Origin: Latrodectus hesperus
Taxonomy: Eukaryota; Arthropoda; Arachnida; Araneae; Theridiidae
NCBI GenBank assembly: GCA_037975125.1
Contig: CM075857.1
Span: 41,780,436 to 41,844,435 of the forward strand
Length of the DNA stretch: 64,000 nt
Reading direction: 5' to 3'
How positions within the stretch are numbered: position 1 is the stretch's first letter; each line of letters starts with the position of its first letter. The notes under the pieces were generated by a model. It made no database searches, was not told the origin of the DNA, and saw nothing but the letters and a program-made list of their open reading frames with translations. The position numbers and the translations under genes were made by a program. Positions 22,568 to 34,664 of this stretch are shown here, in pieces.

Positions 22568-25385
22568 AGCCCCTACTACATTAGAGTTGCCCAGATTTCA
22601 GTTTGAGCAACTCCCGTAGACTTAACATTACGTGACGTCACAGCTAAAAATTTGAGCAACTCGTTCTATCCGTTCAATAATATTAAATTTTTTTCACAGC
22701 TGCGCAGTTGAAATTTGTAAATCATTTTGTTTTCGCCAAGTTTCATGCCAAATAAAAGTTATTGGCGTTATAAGAAGGAGCAACTTTTTTGTGCATGCAG
22801 CAGCAACTCAAGCAATTCATATCGCCAATGATTTTAAACTCGGATCATGTTTTGCCTTTTTTTCGCCAAGTGGAAGTAATAACATGGAAATAAGTGATTG
22901 GTTTTAATTATTGTATTTCATTTCAATCTTGCAGAATTGCCGGTATTAAAAACAAACAAAAAGGAAATGCTCTTCAGTTAGAAATAATCAACTTAATAAA
23001 CTCATTTGATGAAGATTAAAAAATTTTTTGTCTTTATAGTATACTTTTTCAGTATTATAGATGAAACAATAAATTTAATCGATAGTTAAAAACTCAGATA
23101 ATTAAAATTGTTTTTAATTTCTTCAGCAAAGTAGATGAGAAGTGTTTCAATTTTAATATTTATTAAATTTACTGAGTTTTCAAACATTAATTTCATTTAA
23201 AGTTTTGTTAGTTATTCAATACAGGAGATTATTTTGTCATTTTACAATGTTTATAGTTTGTGTTGAACTTACATTTGCATATTTAAACTGAAACTTCAGT
23301 CGAAATAAGTATGCCATATAAAAATATTTAGTGTTAATTTTACTTTTATTTTTTCATTATATTAATTTCCTGTTTTTCTTTTTAGCAAATTAATGCATTA
23401 TAATTAAATGTTGAAGGCACAAGCATTTTGATTTATTATTTACAAATACATATTTATAAGATTTCATTATTATTCTTCATATAATTAAATTCTTTTATAC
23501 ATTTTTTCCCTGGAACATACTTACATAATATTCATTTACTCATCCAAAATATATTGCAATCTTACAACTAACTCCATTTACTTTTGACAGTTTGTAAATA
23601 AGACTTAAAAATAAATTCTTATAATGATGAAAATACTGGAGTGTACAGATAAAATAGTGAAATGATTTTAATGTAAACAAAAATTTCTATTTAAATAAAC
23701 ATTAAAATATTATTCCTGTATATATTGTGTATTAAATTGATATAAATCAATACAAAATTTTAATAATTTAAAGCCTTTTTCAATTGTTTTTATGATGAAG
23801 CATTTTTAGCATATTATAGATTATAGTAAAACTAGTTAAAAATCAAATTTAAAAAAGGGCTGTGTTACAACTTTATGTGTTAAAATGTTACAATTTTAAT
23901 AATGAAATTAAATGCAATATTTCATTAAAATAGAAATCTTGTATTTGTTCCTATTTGCAATGTAAATACAAATAATGTGAAAGTAAGTATAAAAATATAG
24001 ATGATTGCTATATTTGCAAAATAATTTAATTCACATCATGGTCAATATAGAGAGTATTTTGACTTCCAATGTAAAGCAATTAACTAATCATTGAACTGAA
24101 CAATAAAGACTAATTGCAGTCACTACTGAACAATTAGAGATGAGTGTCATATAGATGAGCTTTCTCCATACACGTCTATCATTGAGTGCTTGAGAGTTTT
24201 ACAATGAGCAATAACAAGTGCAATAAATGACCACAACTTATGTGAACTCTTCCTAAAAGAAAATTCACTGTAGATATTCAAATGCCTCACCATGACCTTC
24301 AATTGCAAGATCATCAGCTATGAGGCTAAATAGCACTTCATTCTTTTAGTTTCATACAAATTTCATAACATTTTTTTCAATTTGAAAATGTAATATGAAA
24401 CAAACTATTCATATAATGTCATCACAAAATGTTATCAATTATTTCTTTTCTTCATTTTTTCCCACAAAACTTAAATATATATATATATTTATTCAAAATA
24501 TACTTGTCATTTTATTGCCGATTATAGTTTAAGAAACTGCATGTAAATAAAGATAGTGTAAGGAATCTCTGCTTTTATGAGGTGTGTTTGTTTAAATGTA
24601 ATAAATAAATAATTAGTTTAAAAATGCATCTTATTTTAATATGCCACAATATTTACTTTAATAAAAAAGGGAAATAATTGATTTTTTCATTTTAAAAATA
24701 AATTATAAATTAAAATTCATAACTAATATATATATTAAAAAAATATAATTTTTGTGCATTTCCTCACTTTTAAAATGGTATTTTGAGTTTCTTTTTTAAT
24801 ATATCAATAATTAATCATTAATTTTTTTATAAACATTGTTGTTAAGAAATTATTTTTGTATAGGAAACTCTTACAATACAATATACACAATTTTGTGTGG
24901 TGTTTGTAGAATTTTATGTTTAAATTGAAGTTTCAATCTGAAATTATTTTTTCTTTCAAATTCTTAGTCTTTTTATTTAAGAATAAATTATACACACAAA
25001 AATGTGCTACTTATGTATTAGCATTGATTTTCACGTCGGCAAAGATTATCTTTCCCCATCTTAAAAGTAAAGGTTCACACGAAACAAGATGGCGTATAAT
25101 AAATAAAATTTGGCTACAAATTAAATTCCCAAATAAGAATTCATTATGAAATGTGGACACCTTCTGAGTAAAATATGGCAACCTTAAAAATGTTAGCCAA
25201 AAAAGGGATCAATTATTAAATCTAGTAAAGCTGTTATTTTCTTACAGCAAACCTGAAAGAAATCTCAAGCATTGATTGGACGAAAAGAACGAGTTGCTCA
25301 AATTTTAAGCTGTGACGTCACGTAATGTTAAGTCTACGGGAGTTGCTCAAACTGAAATCTGGGCAACTCTAATGTAATAGGGGCT
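22568..25385. mobile_element. Non-autonomous PIF/Harbinger-like element with 99-bp TIRs
   Basis: The first 99 bases (22568-22666) and last 99 (25287-25385) are inverted repeats with only a few differences, beginning AGCCCCTA. The element is flanked by TTA on both sides (22565-22567 and 25386-25388), as expected for the three-base TWA duplications of PIF/Harbinger. Each TIR contains GAGCAACTC-type subrepeats and the palindrome TGACGTCA (22633-22640 and 25313-25320). The 2.6-kb interior has no transposase. The only gene-like feature is a weak exon-like stretch at 22935-23019. Superfamily is inferred from the target duplication. Confidence 0.8.
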
Positions 25386-25387
25386 TT

Positions 25388-25684
25388 AGATAGCAGGCCT
25401 TGAAATTGCGTTGAAGTGATGGAGCGTCAGCCTGAGTGCTACCACTTTGGCGTATTGAAATAAGCCCCTTTAATATAACAAATACACTACATAAGAAGAT
25501 ACAACATTACACTCATATTTACAAATAATCGCATGAAAGAAAATTAAAATTTGTAAGCCATCTAATCACCGAGACATTCACCAATCCTTTTCGAAATTCA
25601 CTATCCGCGACTCCCTTATTTCTCTCTCTCTCTCTCCTGAGACCCATTTGAGATTTTCTCTAATCGGAAGCAAGGATTCATTAC
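25388..25684. other. Unassigned, includes (CT)n tract
   Basis: A mixed-composition stretch with a short CTCTCT run at about 25621-25636. It lies between the Harbinger-like element and the Tigger 3' part. No family recognised. Confidence 0.5.
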
Positions 25685-25758
25685 ACCACATGCAATTTTG
25701 CACTGTCAAGTAGGTGCGCGACTTGGCTGCCCAAAGACACATGAAGGCAATATAGCTA
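25685..25758 (+). mobile_element. Tigger/pogo-like element, 3' part, left piece
   Basis: CACATGCAATTTTGC, then ACTTGGCTGCCCAAAGACA, matches the copy at 42372-42430 (ACTTGGCTGCCCGAAGACA). The alignment stops at the TA of 25757-25758 and resumes at 29981, so the 4.2-kb element between them is a later insertion. Confidence 0.75.
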
Positions 25759-25979
25759 CAGGATTAGCGAAATTAAACTTCCGCCATTCAAGGGACGCTG
25801 GAAGCCGTTCTACTAGTCGAAACAGAAAAATATTTGAACAACAGACACTTCAAACAATGCGCGATAATGTTGCGATGATGCGAGGTTCGTAATGTATCAA
25901 GACTACTGGGAGATCTTAATAAACATAATGGAAAAGCATTTTACTGTTATTAGTGCTAACATTGTGTTTTTCAACGTCT

Positions 25980-28500
25980 GAACTTTTAGATAAGCATTTA
26001 CCATATTGCTTACAACATTCTCCGTAACATATTAAAATGCCTGTTCATGGTAATCATATTATAAAATTTAAAAATATTCACTATGAATTACCTTTACCTT
26101 TTAGTATTTTTGCCGATTTTGAATCCATTATAGTAAATGTGAATGAAAATAATATGCAAGATAATCAGAAATTTTATACAAATATAATTAGTGAACATAA
26201 AGCATGTGGATATGCATATATCATTATAGGAACGGATGGACATAGTTTTAAGCCTATTAGTGTATACAGGGTTCCTAATGCAGTACAGCACTTTATTCAA
26301 ACGATGATATCTGAAAAGGAGGAGTTGGCCAATATTTTAACTACTGTAGCACCAATTTTTATGACACCACAAAATGTGAATTGGATTTCCAATCAACAAT
26401 TCATTCTTATTATTGTGAAAAACCTTTGATGGGTGATAAAGTTAGAGACCACTGCCATATTTCTGGACACTATAAAGAAGCACTTTCTATGTAATTAACA
26501 ATTTCGCTTACAGAAATTTTTTTTTTTTCATTACTTAAGACATCATGATGCTCACCTTATTATGCAGGAAATAGGAAAAGTAACAGACAATCAAATTTCA
26601 GTTATTCCAACAACAATGGAAAAATATATTTCTTTTTCTGTATCAAAGAAACAATAATAATAATATAAGAGTGTCTTTAAATTTTATTGATAGTTTTGCT
26701 TTTATGTCTACATTGTTAGAAAAATTAGTTTCAAATTTATCTCCAGATAAATTTTTATATTTTGAAAGAAAATATCCCTTGTCATCATGAATTACTTTTA
26801 AGGAAAGGTGTTTACCCTTACGAATATGTATCTTCTTTTTCTAAATTTGGAGAAACAGAGTTGCCTTCCATAAATGAGTTTTCAAATAAATTAACAGGAG
26901 AAATGATAAGTGAAGATGATTATAAACATGCCCAAAATGTATGAAAAACTTTCCATTTAAAAATATTGGTAATTATCATAATCTTTATATAAAAAGCGAT
27001 GTCTTACAGTTAGCTGATGTTTTCCAAAATTTTAGAAAATTGTGTCAGAAATATTATAAAATTGATTGCATACATTTATTTACTGCTCCTGGATTAACTT
27101 GGGAAAGTTGTTTAAAAATGACAAATCAATCCCTGGAATTAATGACAGACATTAATATGCATTTAATGATAGAAAAGGATATTCGTGGTGGTGTATCAAT
27201 GATCACTAAACGCTGGTCTCATGCAAATAATACATATTTACCTACATATAATGAGGAAGAAGTAAATAAATATATTATGTATTTTGATGCGAACATCTTT
27301 ATGGATGGGCAATGAGTCAACCTTTACCATATGGCGGATTTGAATTTATTTCAACTGAAGAGATTACCATTGACTGGATTCTTGGTATACTTCCAGACAA
27401 TGTCTATGGATATATTTTAGAGGTCGACTTACATTATCCTCCCAAACTGCACCACCTGCATAGATTATGAGGAACTGTCACCTTTTTCTAAAAATTCATT
27501 GAAAAATGTTAAATATGTAAAGTCTTTAAAGTTAATACCTAATTTAAAAGATAAAAAAATTATGTGATATATTATAAAAACTTACAATTTTATTTAAAAC
27601 ATGGTCTTAAATTGTAAAAAATGCACAAAATTATAAAATTTAAGCAGAAACCTTGGTTGAAAAAATATATAGATTTCAACACAGAGCAAAGAAAAAACGC
27701 AGAAAATTCGTTCGAGGAAGATTTCTTTAAACTAATGAATAACTCGTCTATGGTAAAACGATGGAAAATATAAGATATCAGGTTAATGTTGAATTAGTAA
27801 ATGCTGAAGAAAGAGCTATAAAACTTGTTTCTGCTCCATGTTTTAAGAGATTTAAAATTTTAGATAACAATCTTGTTGCAGTAAAAAGAGTAAAAAAGAC
27901 CCTTACACTTAATAAACAAATTTATGTAGGTTTTGTTACATTAGAACTTAGCAATATATTAATGTATGATTTTCATTATAATGTTATAAAACAAAAATAT
28001 GGAAATAAGGCAAGTCTCTTATTTACTGACTGATTCACTCACATATGAAATCCAAACAGAAGATGTATAAAAAGATATGTCTGCATATTCTGAAATATTT
28101 GACACCCCAGACTATTCTACAGAGCATCCTTTATACAACATTGCTAATAAGAAAAGAATTGGTTGTTTTAAAGACGAACTTAATTCTAAACCTATCGTAG
28201 AGTTTATCGGGCTTCGACCAAAAATGTATTCCATTCTATCAGAAAATATGGAAAAAAGACTGCAAAAGGGGTCTTAAAGAATATAATAAAGAATAAACTA
28301 AAACATCTGCAGTACAAGACCTGCTTAGAGAGTGAGTCGTCCACCTATGAAAAATTCTGCAGAATTCAGAGTACAAAACATTGTATATACACAGTGCAAC
28401 AAAATAAAGTAACCTTATCTCCATTTGATGATAAACGATAAATTTTGGAAGATGGGATACATACGTTAGCACATGGTCATTATCAAATTTCCAATAATTA
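25980..28500 (+). pseudogene. Maverick/Polinton-like (adintovirus-type) protein-primed DNA polymerase B, broken
   Basis: Fragments of a family B, protein-primed type polymerase lie in order on the + strand, in several frames. FSIFADFESI at 26097-26126 is the exonuclease DxE motif. HCHISGHYK follows near 26451. NIGNYHNLYIKSDVLQLADV and FTAPGLTWE lie in 26941-27315. IRGGVSMITKR is followed by a damaged polymerase motif A at about 27283-27312. DFHYNVIKQKYG lies in 27761-28033, and VEFIGLRPKMYS in 28077-28277. The YxDTDS-type catalytic motif near 28015 is cut by a frameshift and stop. At least six stops or shifts are visible. No capsid, integrase or protease gene of a Maverick is seen nearby. Cannot be functional. 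Confidence 0.88.
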
Positions 28501-29162
28501 ATGATTTATAAAAGCTTGTAAAATAGGCCTACTGGAGAATCTCGCCAAGTATAAAAAAAGGAGGTAACGCATCATGCATCTTACCTCATGGGTGATGTGG
28601 AAATAGATGCATATAATTAAAAAAATTTATCTTTGAAAAAAAATATCACTGATGTAAAATTGTAATTGAATTGAAGATCGATAAAGCGACGATATCATCG
28701 TGCCACGAAGTCCTTTTTATATCTTTGGTTCGATACTCTGTATAAATATTTTTTGTTAACAAAACTAAAAAAAATTAATACAATTAACATTTGTTTTAAA
28801 TTCTATTAATATTTCAAAAAATAAATTCTGTTAGTAGCATTCAAAAATACTTTATCTTAATATCATAAAAATACATTCTATCTTTTCCAATAAAATTTAA
28901 TTAATATTCTAAAATTCTCAACATTGTAATCAAATTAAAGACCCATTTCTTTTTCAATAAAACTCTATGTGTAAATTTTAAATCAGGAAAAACATATTCG
29001 ATTTAAAATTAAAAATTATATTAATTAAAAAAATAAATTCATATTATTATACACTTTAAAGTATATTATAATCCTTAAACATAAAAGTTACTAAAAAAAA
29101 ATTTCCAAGTCCTAATCACTCCTATGATAATAAACCCTAAAAACCCTTTCCCAAGCGAGCTC

Positions 29163-29230
29163 CGATTAGCTCAATGGATAAGATAACGGATTACCAACAC
29201 TGATGTACGAGGTTCTGTCCCCATAGCTGG
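29163..29230 (+). repeat. tRNA-like sequence (decayed tRNA or SINE head)
   Basis: TTAGCTCAATGG fits an A box, and GAGGTTCTGTCCC stands where a B box (GGTTCGAnTCC) should be. The acceptor arms do not pair, so this is a pseudogene or SINE remnant at best. Confidence 0.35.
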
Positions 29231-29489
29231 TAAAATTCAATTTTTAAGATAAAAATAAACAGTTCAAAATTATTCCCATAGAGGATAGCATTAGTATCAA
29301 AGCTAAGGTTTGAAAATTTCTCAATAGATGACAGCACGATTCAAGACTAAATATGACGTCACACAATCTGATTAGTGATAACACCTTCATATAAAATTAC
29401 AAACATATGCCGTCACTCTAAACCCTCGTATAAGACTACAAACTTATGACGTTGCTCCACTCCAAAAATGATAAGACTCCACTACTCAG

Positions 29490-29831
29490 CATGTTGGTGA
29501 ACTCTCATTTTATATCTACTGCTGCCTTCCACGACTGCTGTAGCAACATCCTCTACTGCGGCTTTACTAAGCCTAGCTGTCCTGTACGCTCAAATTTCAC
29601 CATCATGTCTCTAAGAGCACGATCCGACATCGGTTCACGTCGTTGTTTCTTCAAATAGTGAAACTCTCTGACAGCTGCCGCTGCATTCTCACCGTTGCAG
29701 TAGTAAAGTTTGACTAGAAGTGCTCTTTCCACCAATGCAATTCTCATCTGATTGTAGCACGAACAGCATCTTTCTTTTATTGTGCATAACATTTGCATAT
29801 GTGGCAGTAAAATGCTAGTTCGCAGTGCCAT
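29490..29831 (-). pseudogene. DUF4817-type transposase, N-terminal fragment
   Basis: On the minus strand VERALLVKLYYCNGENAAAA, then LKKQRREPMSDRALRDMMVK, matches the arthropod DUF4817 helix-turn-helix found at the start of a mariner-like transposase group. A stop follows GLVKPQ at 29553. The next block (AVEDVATAVVEGSS) continues in another frame to about 29490 and then the homology ends. The catalytic domain is absent. Confidence 0.8.
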
Positions 29832-29982
29832 CTAGTGGCGATATTTTAAACTATTTTTATAACAGAAATCTTGAGCGCATTGTCCGAAGTGTCTATTGTC
29901 CAAATATTTTTCTGTGTTTCGACAAGTACAACGACCTCCAGGGTCCCTTGAGTAGCGGAAGTTTAATTTCGCTAACCCTGTA

Positions 29983-30290
29983 TATAATATATTTTACTAC
30001 GGCAGAGGTGTTCAGGAAGCAATGACTTTCACTTACAATAATGTATGTAAATACTCTACTAACTTTTAATTAGCATTTATGAGTGTCTTAATATGTAATT
30101 ATTGCCTAATCATTTAAGTAATTAAAAATTCTTTTAAAATATGTGTAGTTTTTTTTCATTTTCTACATACAATAATTAATTAAAACAGACCTTTTTTACA
30201 AAAGAAATCCAGTTAACGTTTGATTATTCGACTGGAATCCTATCTCAATTCGGATAACTGGAGTATTATTGCACTTAAATATTTTCGAAG
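29983..30290 (+). mobile_element. Tigger/pogo-like element, 3' part, right piece with terminal repeat
   Basis: It resumes the alignment with the 42-kb copy (GGTGTTCAGGAAGCAATGAC against ATGTTTAGCAAGAAACGTGA, then AAATATGTGTAGTTTT against AAATATGAATAGTTTT). It ends near AATTCGGATAACTGGAGTAT, the inverted counterpart of the 5' terminal repeat at 21651. Confidence 0.75.
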
Positions 30291-30836
30291 AAAATTGACT
30301 TCAATTTATATTTAGCTCGTTTAACAGATACAAAAAAGTACAAGAAAATAAATGCATTCGATTTTTGTAATTTTCTTAAAAAATTTAAAGTGACGCTTCA
30401 CGTATATCCAGTGATGTCAATATTAACTTGACATAATTTGTTGAAAGATGGCCCTTCTATTCACGATGTGGTCTAGTTTGTGCAATCCTCACATATCGAT
30501 ACATTGGCTGCTTGTGACAATTACTCAAGCAGGAAGTTTCATTGAAATCGATGTATTGTTTTAGTAGACCTTTTTTATAATTGAAATTCCTAATGAATCC
30601 GTTTTTATTTTGTTTTTAACTAAGCATTTTAGGTGAATGTGATAAAAAACTTTTTTTAATGATTGGGAATAAATACCATGTTATTTACGATTAAAACAAA
30701 TAAATCAGAGGAACATCGAAACATCTTAGAGTACAAAGGAAGGCTGCGCTGATCTAACCAGGGGAAGATATTGGCTAAATATGGTCAATATCATCGTCAG
30801 CAGGATGAGTTTTCTTTATTGATATATTATCAATGT

Positions 30837-30878
<42 letters not shown>

Positions 30879-31264
30879 TCTAAAACTTCACATACGATGC
30901 AGCATAAATTTCATGGAACGATTTTTCAATCTCAGCAATAATCCTTTGAAGTTTCGGCTAATACCTTTAAATTACAACCTCTGAAATATTTCAGAAGTTG
31001 TTACAATGTATTTTATAAGAGATTGTGTGTATGAATATATAAGTTTCATAGAGAATTCGCTAACAGAAAAAAAATTATACATTATTATTTTTAACTTATA
31101 TTGAAATGTTAAATTTTCACTGACATCTGTATGTGTCGAGTTAATTCATTTTTTTTCTAATCTGAAAAATTTGCTCATTAGGTATTAATCCAGAGAATAT
31201 ATTTATTTTTAGAAACACAGATTAGAAAGTAATCTTGAGACACTTACCAGTACTTAAAAGTCCC

Positions 31265-31265
<1 letters not shown>
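30291..31265. other. Unassigned, with (TA)n tract
   Basis: No family recognised. A pure (TA)18 tract lies at 30841-30876. Confidence 0.55.

Positions 31266-31266
<1 letters not shown>

Positions 31267-31326
<60 letters not shown>
31267..31326. repeat. (TA)n microsatellite, left of Helitron-like unit 1
   Basis: About 60 bases of alternating TA directly abutting the first unit. Confidence 0.97.
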
Positions 31327-31329
<3 letters not shown>

Positions 31330-32192
31330 TTCGTGTCACGATGTATGTTCCCGATAAACTCCGAAACTACTGAACGGATTTTGATAAAATTTTGTAACCA
31401 TTTATAATATGGTCCAACTTAAAAGATAGAATAGTTTTTATCTCTTAATTATTGATCTCAATATTTATTATACGACATTAGTGTTTATTTATTGGTTAGT
31501 TCTGTAAGTTCCTAATAGATGGCGGTTTAGCATCTAAGTTGCACAGGTATTCGGCAGATGGCGAGTTTATTTTTCTAGATTATACCATCTTCGAGAAAAT
31601 TATCGTGCGCGCGCAAGCGCGTGGTTAAATATAGAATTTACATATATTTTCATGATGTATAATGATACTATAACAATTTTTCGTGAATCATTTTCATAAT
31701 TATACTTTGCATTGTGTTATTATTGTGCAGTTTTCAGTTTGAATATTGTTAATATTATAAATAGTAAAATAAAGTTTTATTTATTACTGTTTTTTTCTAC
31801 TAATTTTCATACCACCTCGAAAATATGTAAGTATTTCTTGATAGCCTTTTATTATTTTTTATTTTTATTTTATTATTTGATAATTATTAATTTATTCAGC
31901 AGTACATTTTGATCTAATTTATTTATTCAAATGATAAATTCTTTTCATTTTTTTTTATTTCAGTATAATGCCGCGGAAAAAATTTTTCGTTTTAATATAA
32001 TTTAAAATTAAAATAATAATAGTTCGATGTCAATGTTATCTACCTCATTTATAACAATTTATTAGATGTCTTTAATTTATATAGTATATTTTATAAGTAA
32101 GTCACTGAATACCAGCTATAATTTAATATAAGATGAATAAAATGTAAATTCAGAAAGTATATGTTGATTTGTGCTTAATGGCTGGGTCAGCT

Positions 32193-32194
<2 letters not shown>
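31327..32194 (+). mobile_element. Helitron-like unit 1
   Basis: It begins with TTTCGTGTCACGATGT and CTCCGAAACTACTGAACGG, a start widespread in arthropod non-autonomous elements. It ends GGCTGGGTCAGCTTGTA. About 95% of it is shared with unit 2, but about 150 bp before the 3' end are missing, including the left arm of the terminal hairpin. There is no coding capacity. Confidence 0.65.

Positions 32195-32276
<82 letters not shown>
32195..32276. repeat. (TA)n microsatellite between the Helitron-like units
   Basis: About 82 bases of uninterrupted TA joining the 3' end of unit 1 to the 5' end of unit 2. Confidence 0.97.
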
Positions 32277-32279
<3 letters not shown>

Positions 32280-33357
32280 TTCGTGTCACGATGTATGTTC
32301 CCGATAAACTCCGAAACTACTGAACGGATTTTGATAAAATTTTGTAACCATTTATAATATAGTCCAACTTAAAAGATAGAATAGTTTTTATCTCTTAATT
32401 ATTATTTTCAATATTTATTATACGACATTGATGTTTATTTATTGTTTAGTTCTGTAAGTTCCTAATAGATGGCGGTTTAGCATCTAAGTTGCACAGGTAT
32501 TCGGCAGATGGCGACGTGTTTATTTTTCTAGATTATACATCTTCGAGAAAATTAACGTGCGCGCGCAATCGCGTGGTTAAATATAGAATTTACATATATT
32601 TTTATTATTATATTTTCATGATGTACATATATTTTCATGATACATATATTTTCATGATGTATAATCATACTATAACAATTTTTTGTGAATCACTTTCATA
32701 ATTATACTTTGTATTGTGTTATTATTGAGCGTGTTCAGTTTGAATTTTTTTAATATAAATAGTAAAATAAAATTTTATTTATTGCTGTTTTTCTCTACTA
32801 ATTTTCATACCACCTCCAAAACATGTAAGTATTTCTTGACAGCCTTTTATTTTTTTATTTTTATTTTATAATTTGATAATTATTAATTTATTCAGTAGAA
32901 CATTTTGATCTAATTTATTTATTCAAATGATAAATTCTTTTAATTTTTTTATTTCAGTATAATACGGCGGAAAAATTTTTTAGTTTTAATAATTAAAAAA
33001 ATAATAGTTCGATGTCAATGTTATCTACCTCATTTATAACAATTTATTTTTAGATGTTTTTAATTTATATAGTATATTTTATAAGTAAGTCACTGATTAC
33101 TAACTATAATTTAATATAAGATGAATAAAATGTAAATTCAGAAAGTATATGTTGATTTGTGTTTAATTTCAAAATTTCGATACTTTACCTATTACTTTTA
33201 AATTTTTGCGAACCGTTTTATTTTTAATCTCGTATGAATGAACCTATTTTAAATTTTTTTAGAAAATATTAATTTGATTGTACCCAAGAATTAGTAAAAA
33301 ATTGATTCAATGTATTATAAAAACTCAGCCACTGCAACGCGTGGCTGGGTCAGCTTG
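32277..33357 (+). mobile_element. Helitron-like unit 2
   Basis: The same start as unit 1, with small indels, including an extra ACATATATTTTCATGAT repeat near 32620. The 3' end has a perfect 7-bp stem CAGCCAC / GTGGCTG (33326-33332 and 33341-33347) with an 8-base loop, about 10 bases before the end. This is the position of a Helitron 3' hairpin. The usual CTRR end is CTTG here. It is non-autonomous. Confidence 0.7.
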
Positions 33358-33375
33358 TATATATATATATATATA
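33358..33375. repeat. (TA)n tract after unit 2
   Basis: Nine TA repeats follow the 3' end of unit 2, so each unit is followed by TA. Confidence 0.9.
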
Positions 33376-34660
33376 AACTGAGTTGATGAAAAATTTGATC
33401 TACTTCAGTTGCTTTTTTATGTTTAAAATTTTTCGAGTGAGATTTGTGAAGCTTAATGAGAAAATTGACTTTGATAAATGAAATATAGGAATAATAACTG
33501 TAAGTACTTAATGACAATGAAAGTTTGGAAAATTTAAAATAGAATGTAACCAAATAATATTAAAAAAACATTCTATAAAGAAGAAAATTTTGTTGAAATT
33601 GACTCAGAGGTTTCTAAGTTTAATATTCTATTCATGATAAGTGTATTAAGTAGTATACTAACAAGTTTTTAAAAAATGTATGATCTCATTGTTAGATTGA
33701 TTGACATCATAACAAATTTGATACTGAATTGAAGAATGAAGATAATTGAATGGAATTTAGGGAAAAAGTGGCAGCAATTACATTCAAATGATTGATCGAA
33801 AAAAATAACAAATGCTAAATATATTTTAGAAAATTACTTGATGTTAAAAAGACGCGTTGTGAAAAAATCCAAAACAAACAATTGTTTTCTGCAAGAAATT
33901 AAAACGTGATACCATATGAAACCTAACCAAAATAGTGTAACAAATGAATGAAATGAAGTGCTAATGAAACCAAAACTGAGCTGTTTCACAAGGTAAAAGA
34001 TTATACAAAAAATACTTTCAGAGAGATTTTATATTGTTATGTGGTTCTGGAGCAAAAGAATAAAATCTGCTACTTCACTTGGACTAGGAATATATCGATG
34101 AAGACCTAAACGATCTAGAACCATGAGAACTTCTTTAAAAAAAGAAGTATTTAACAGTAAATGTGATCACGTGACAAACATTTTTCCAATTCAGAGTAAG
34201 ATCATCTTTTCTTACAAGATCAACGCTTAAATTTACGAAAAAGAATATCTACAAAGACAGTTTCTCATTTTTAATATTTTAAAGAATGCTTGGGCTTTTT
34301 GATTGGTTTAGTTATGACTAATTTTGCTGAAAGGTTACTGATTACATAAACGAATTGAGTAGATTTTGAAGCATGCAGACCAGGTAAAAACAATTTAAAA
34401 AATAATAACGTATCACCGTCTTCAAAAGGGAACAGAGAATCGCAGTATCATTACAATGGTACTCTTAAAATTTATATTAAGATCAAAATTTAGGTGTATC
34501 AATTCTGCTTTTAGAAAAAGCAGCATTGAAACATATGTGAAATACATATACAGAGTAGTTTATAGTGCTACAAAAGATTTCTTTGACTAAGGAGTTATTA
34601 TTCAGTGAATTATATTTTTTCCTGTGTTTTACAAAGTGTTGGTATTTGTGCTTTAAGTTT
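33376..34660. other. Unassigned AT-rich DNA
   Basis: No gene or named repeat recognised. Confidence 0.55.
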
Positions 34661-34664
34661 GAAT

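Larger units (their letters stand above)
25759..29980. mobile_element. TA-flanked DNA transposon with about 110-bp TIRs (DUF4817/mariner-type)
   Basis: The left end CAGGATTAGCGAAATTAAAC and the inverted right end CAGGGTTAGCGAAATTAAAC match for about 110 bp, to ACAATGCGC. TA lies at both borders (25757-25758 and 29981-29982), as for Tc1/mariner insertions. The right end carries the start of a DUF4817-type transposase on the minus strand. The left and centre instead hold a Maverick-like polymerase pseudogene on the + strand. It is either a composite or a later insertion that replaced most of the transposase. Confidence 0.75.

Noticed and set aside
32169..32357. Tyr-Ile repeat open frames here and at 56001-56308
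   Set aside because: These are translations of (TA)n microsatellites.
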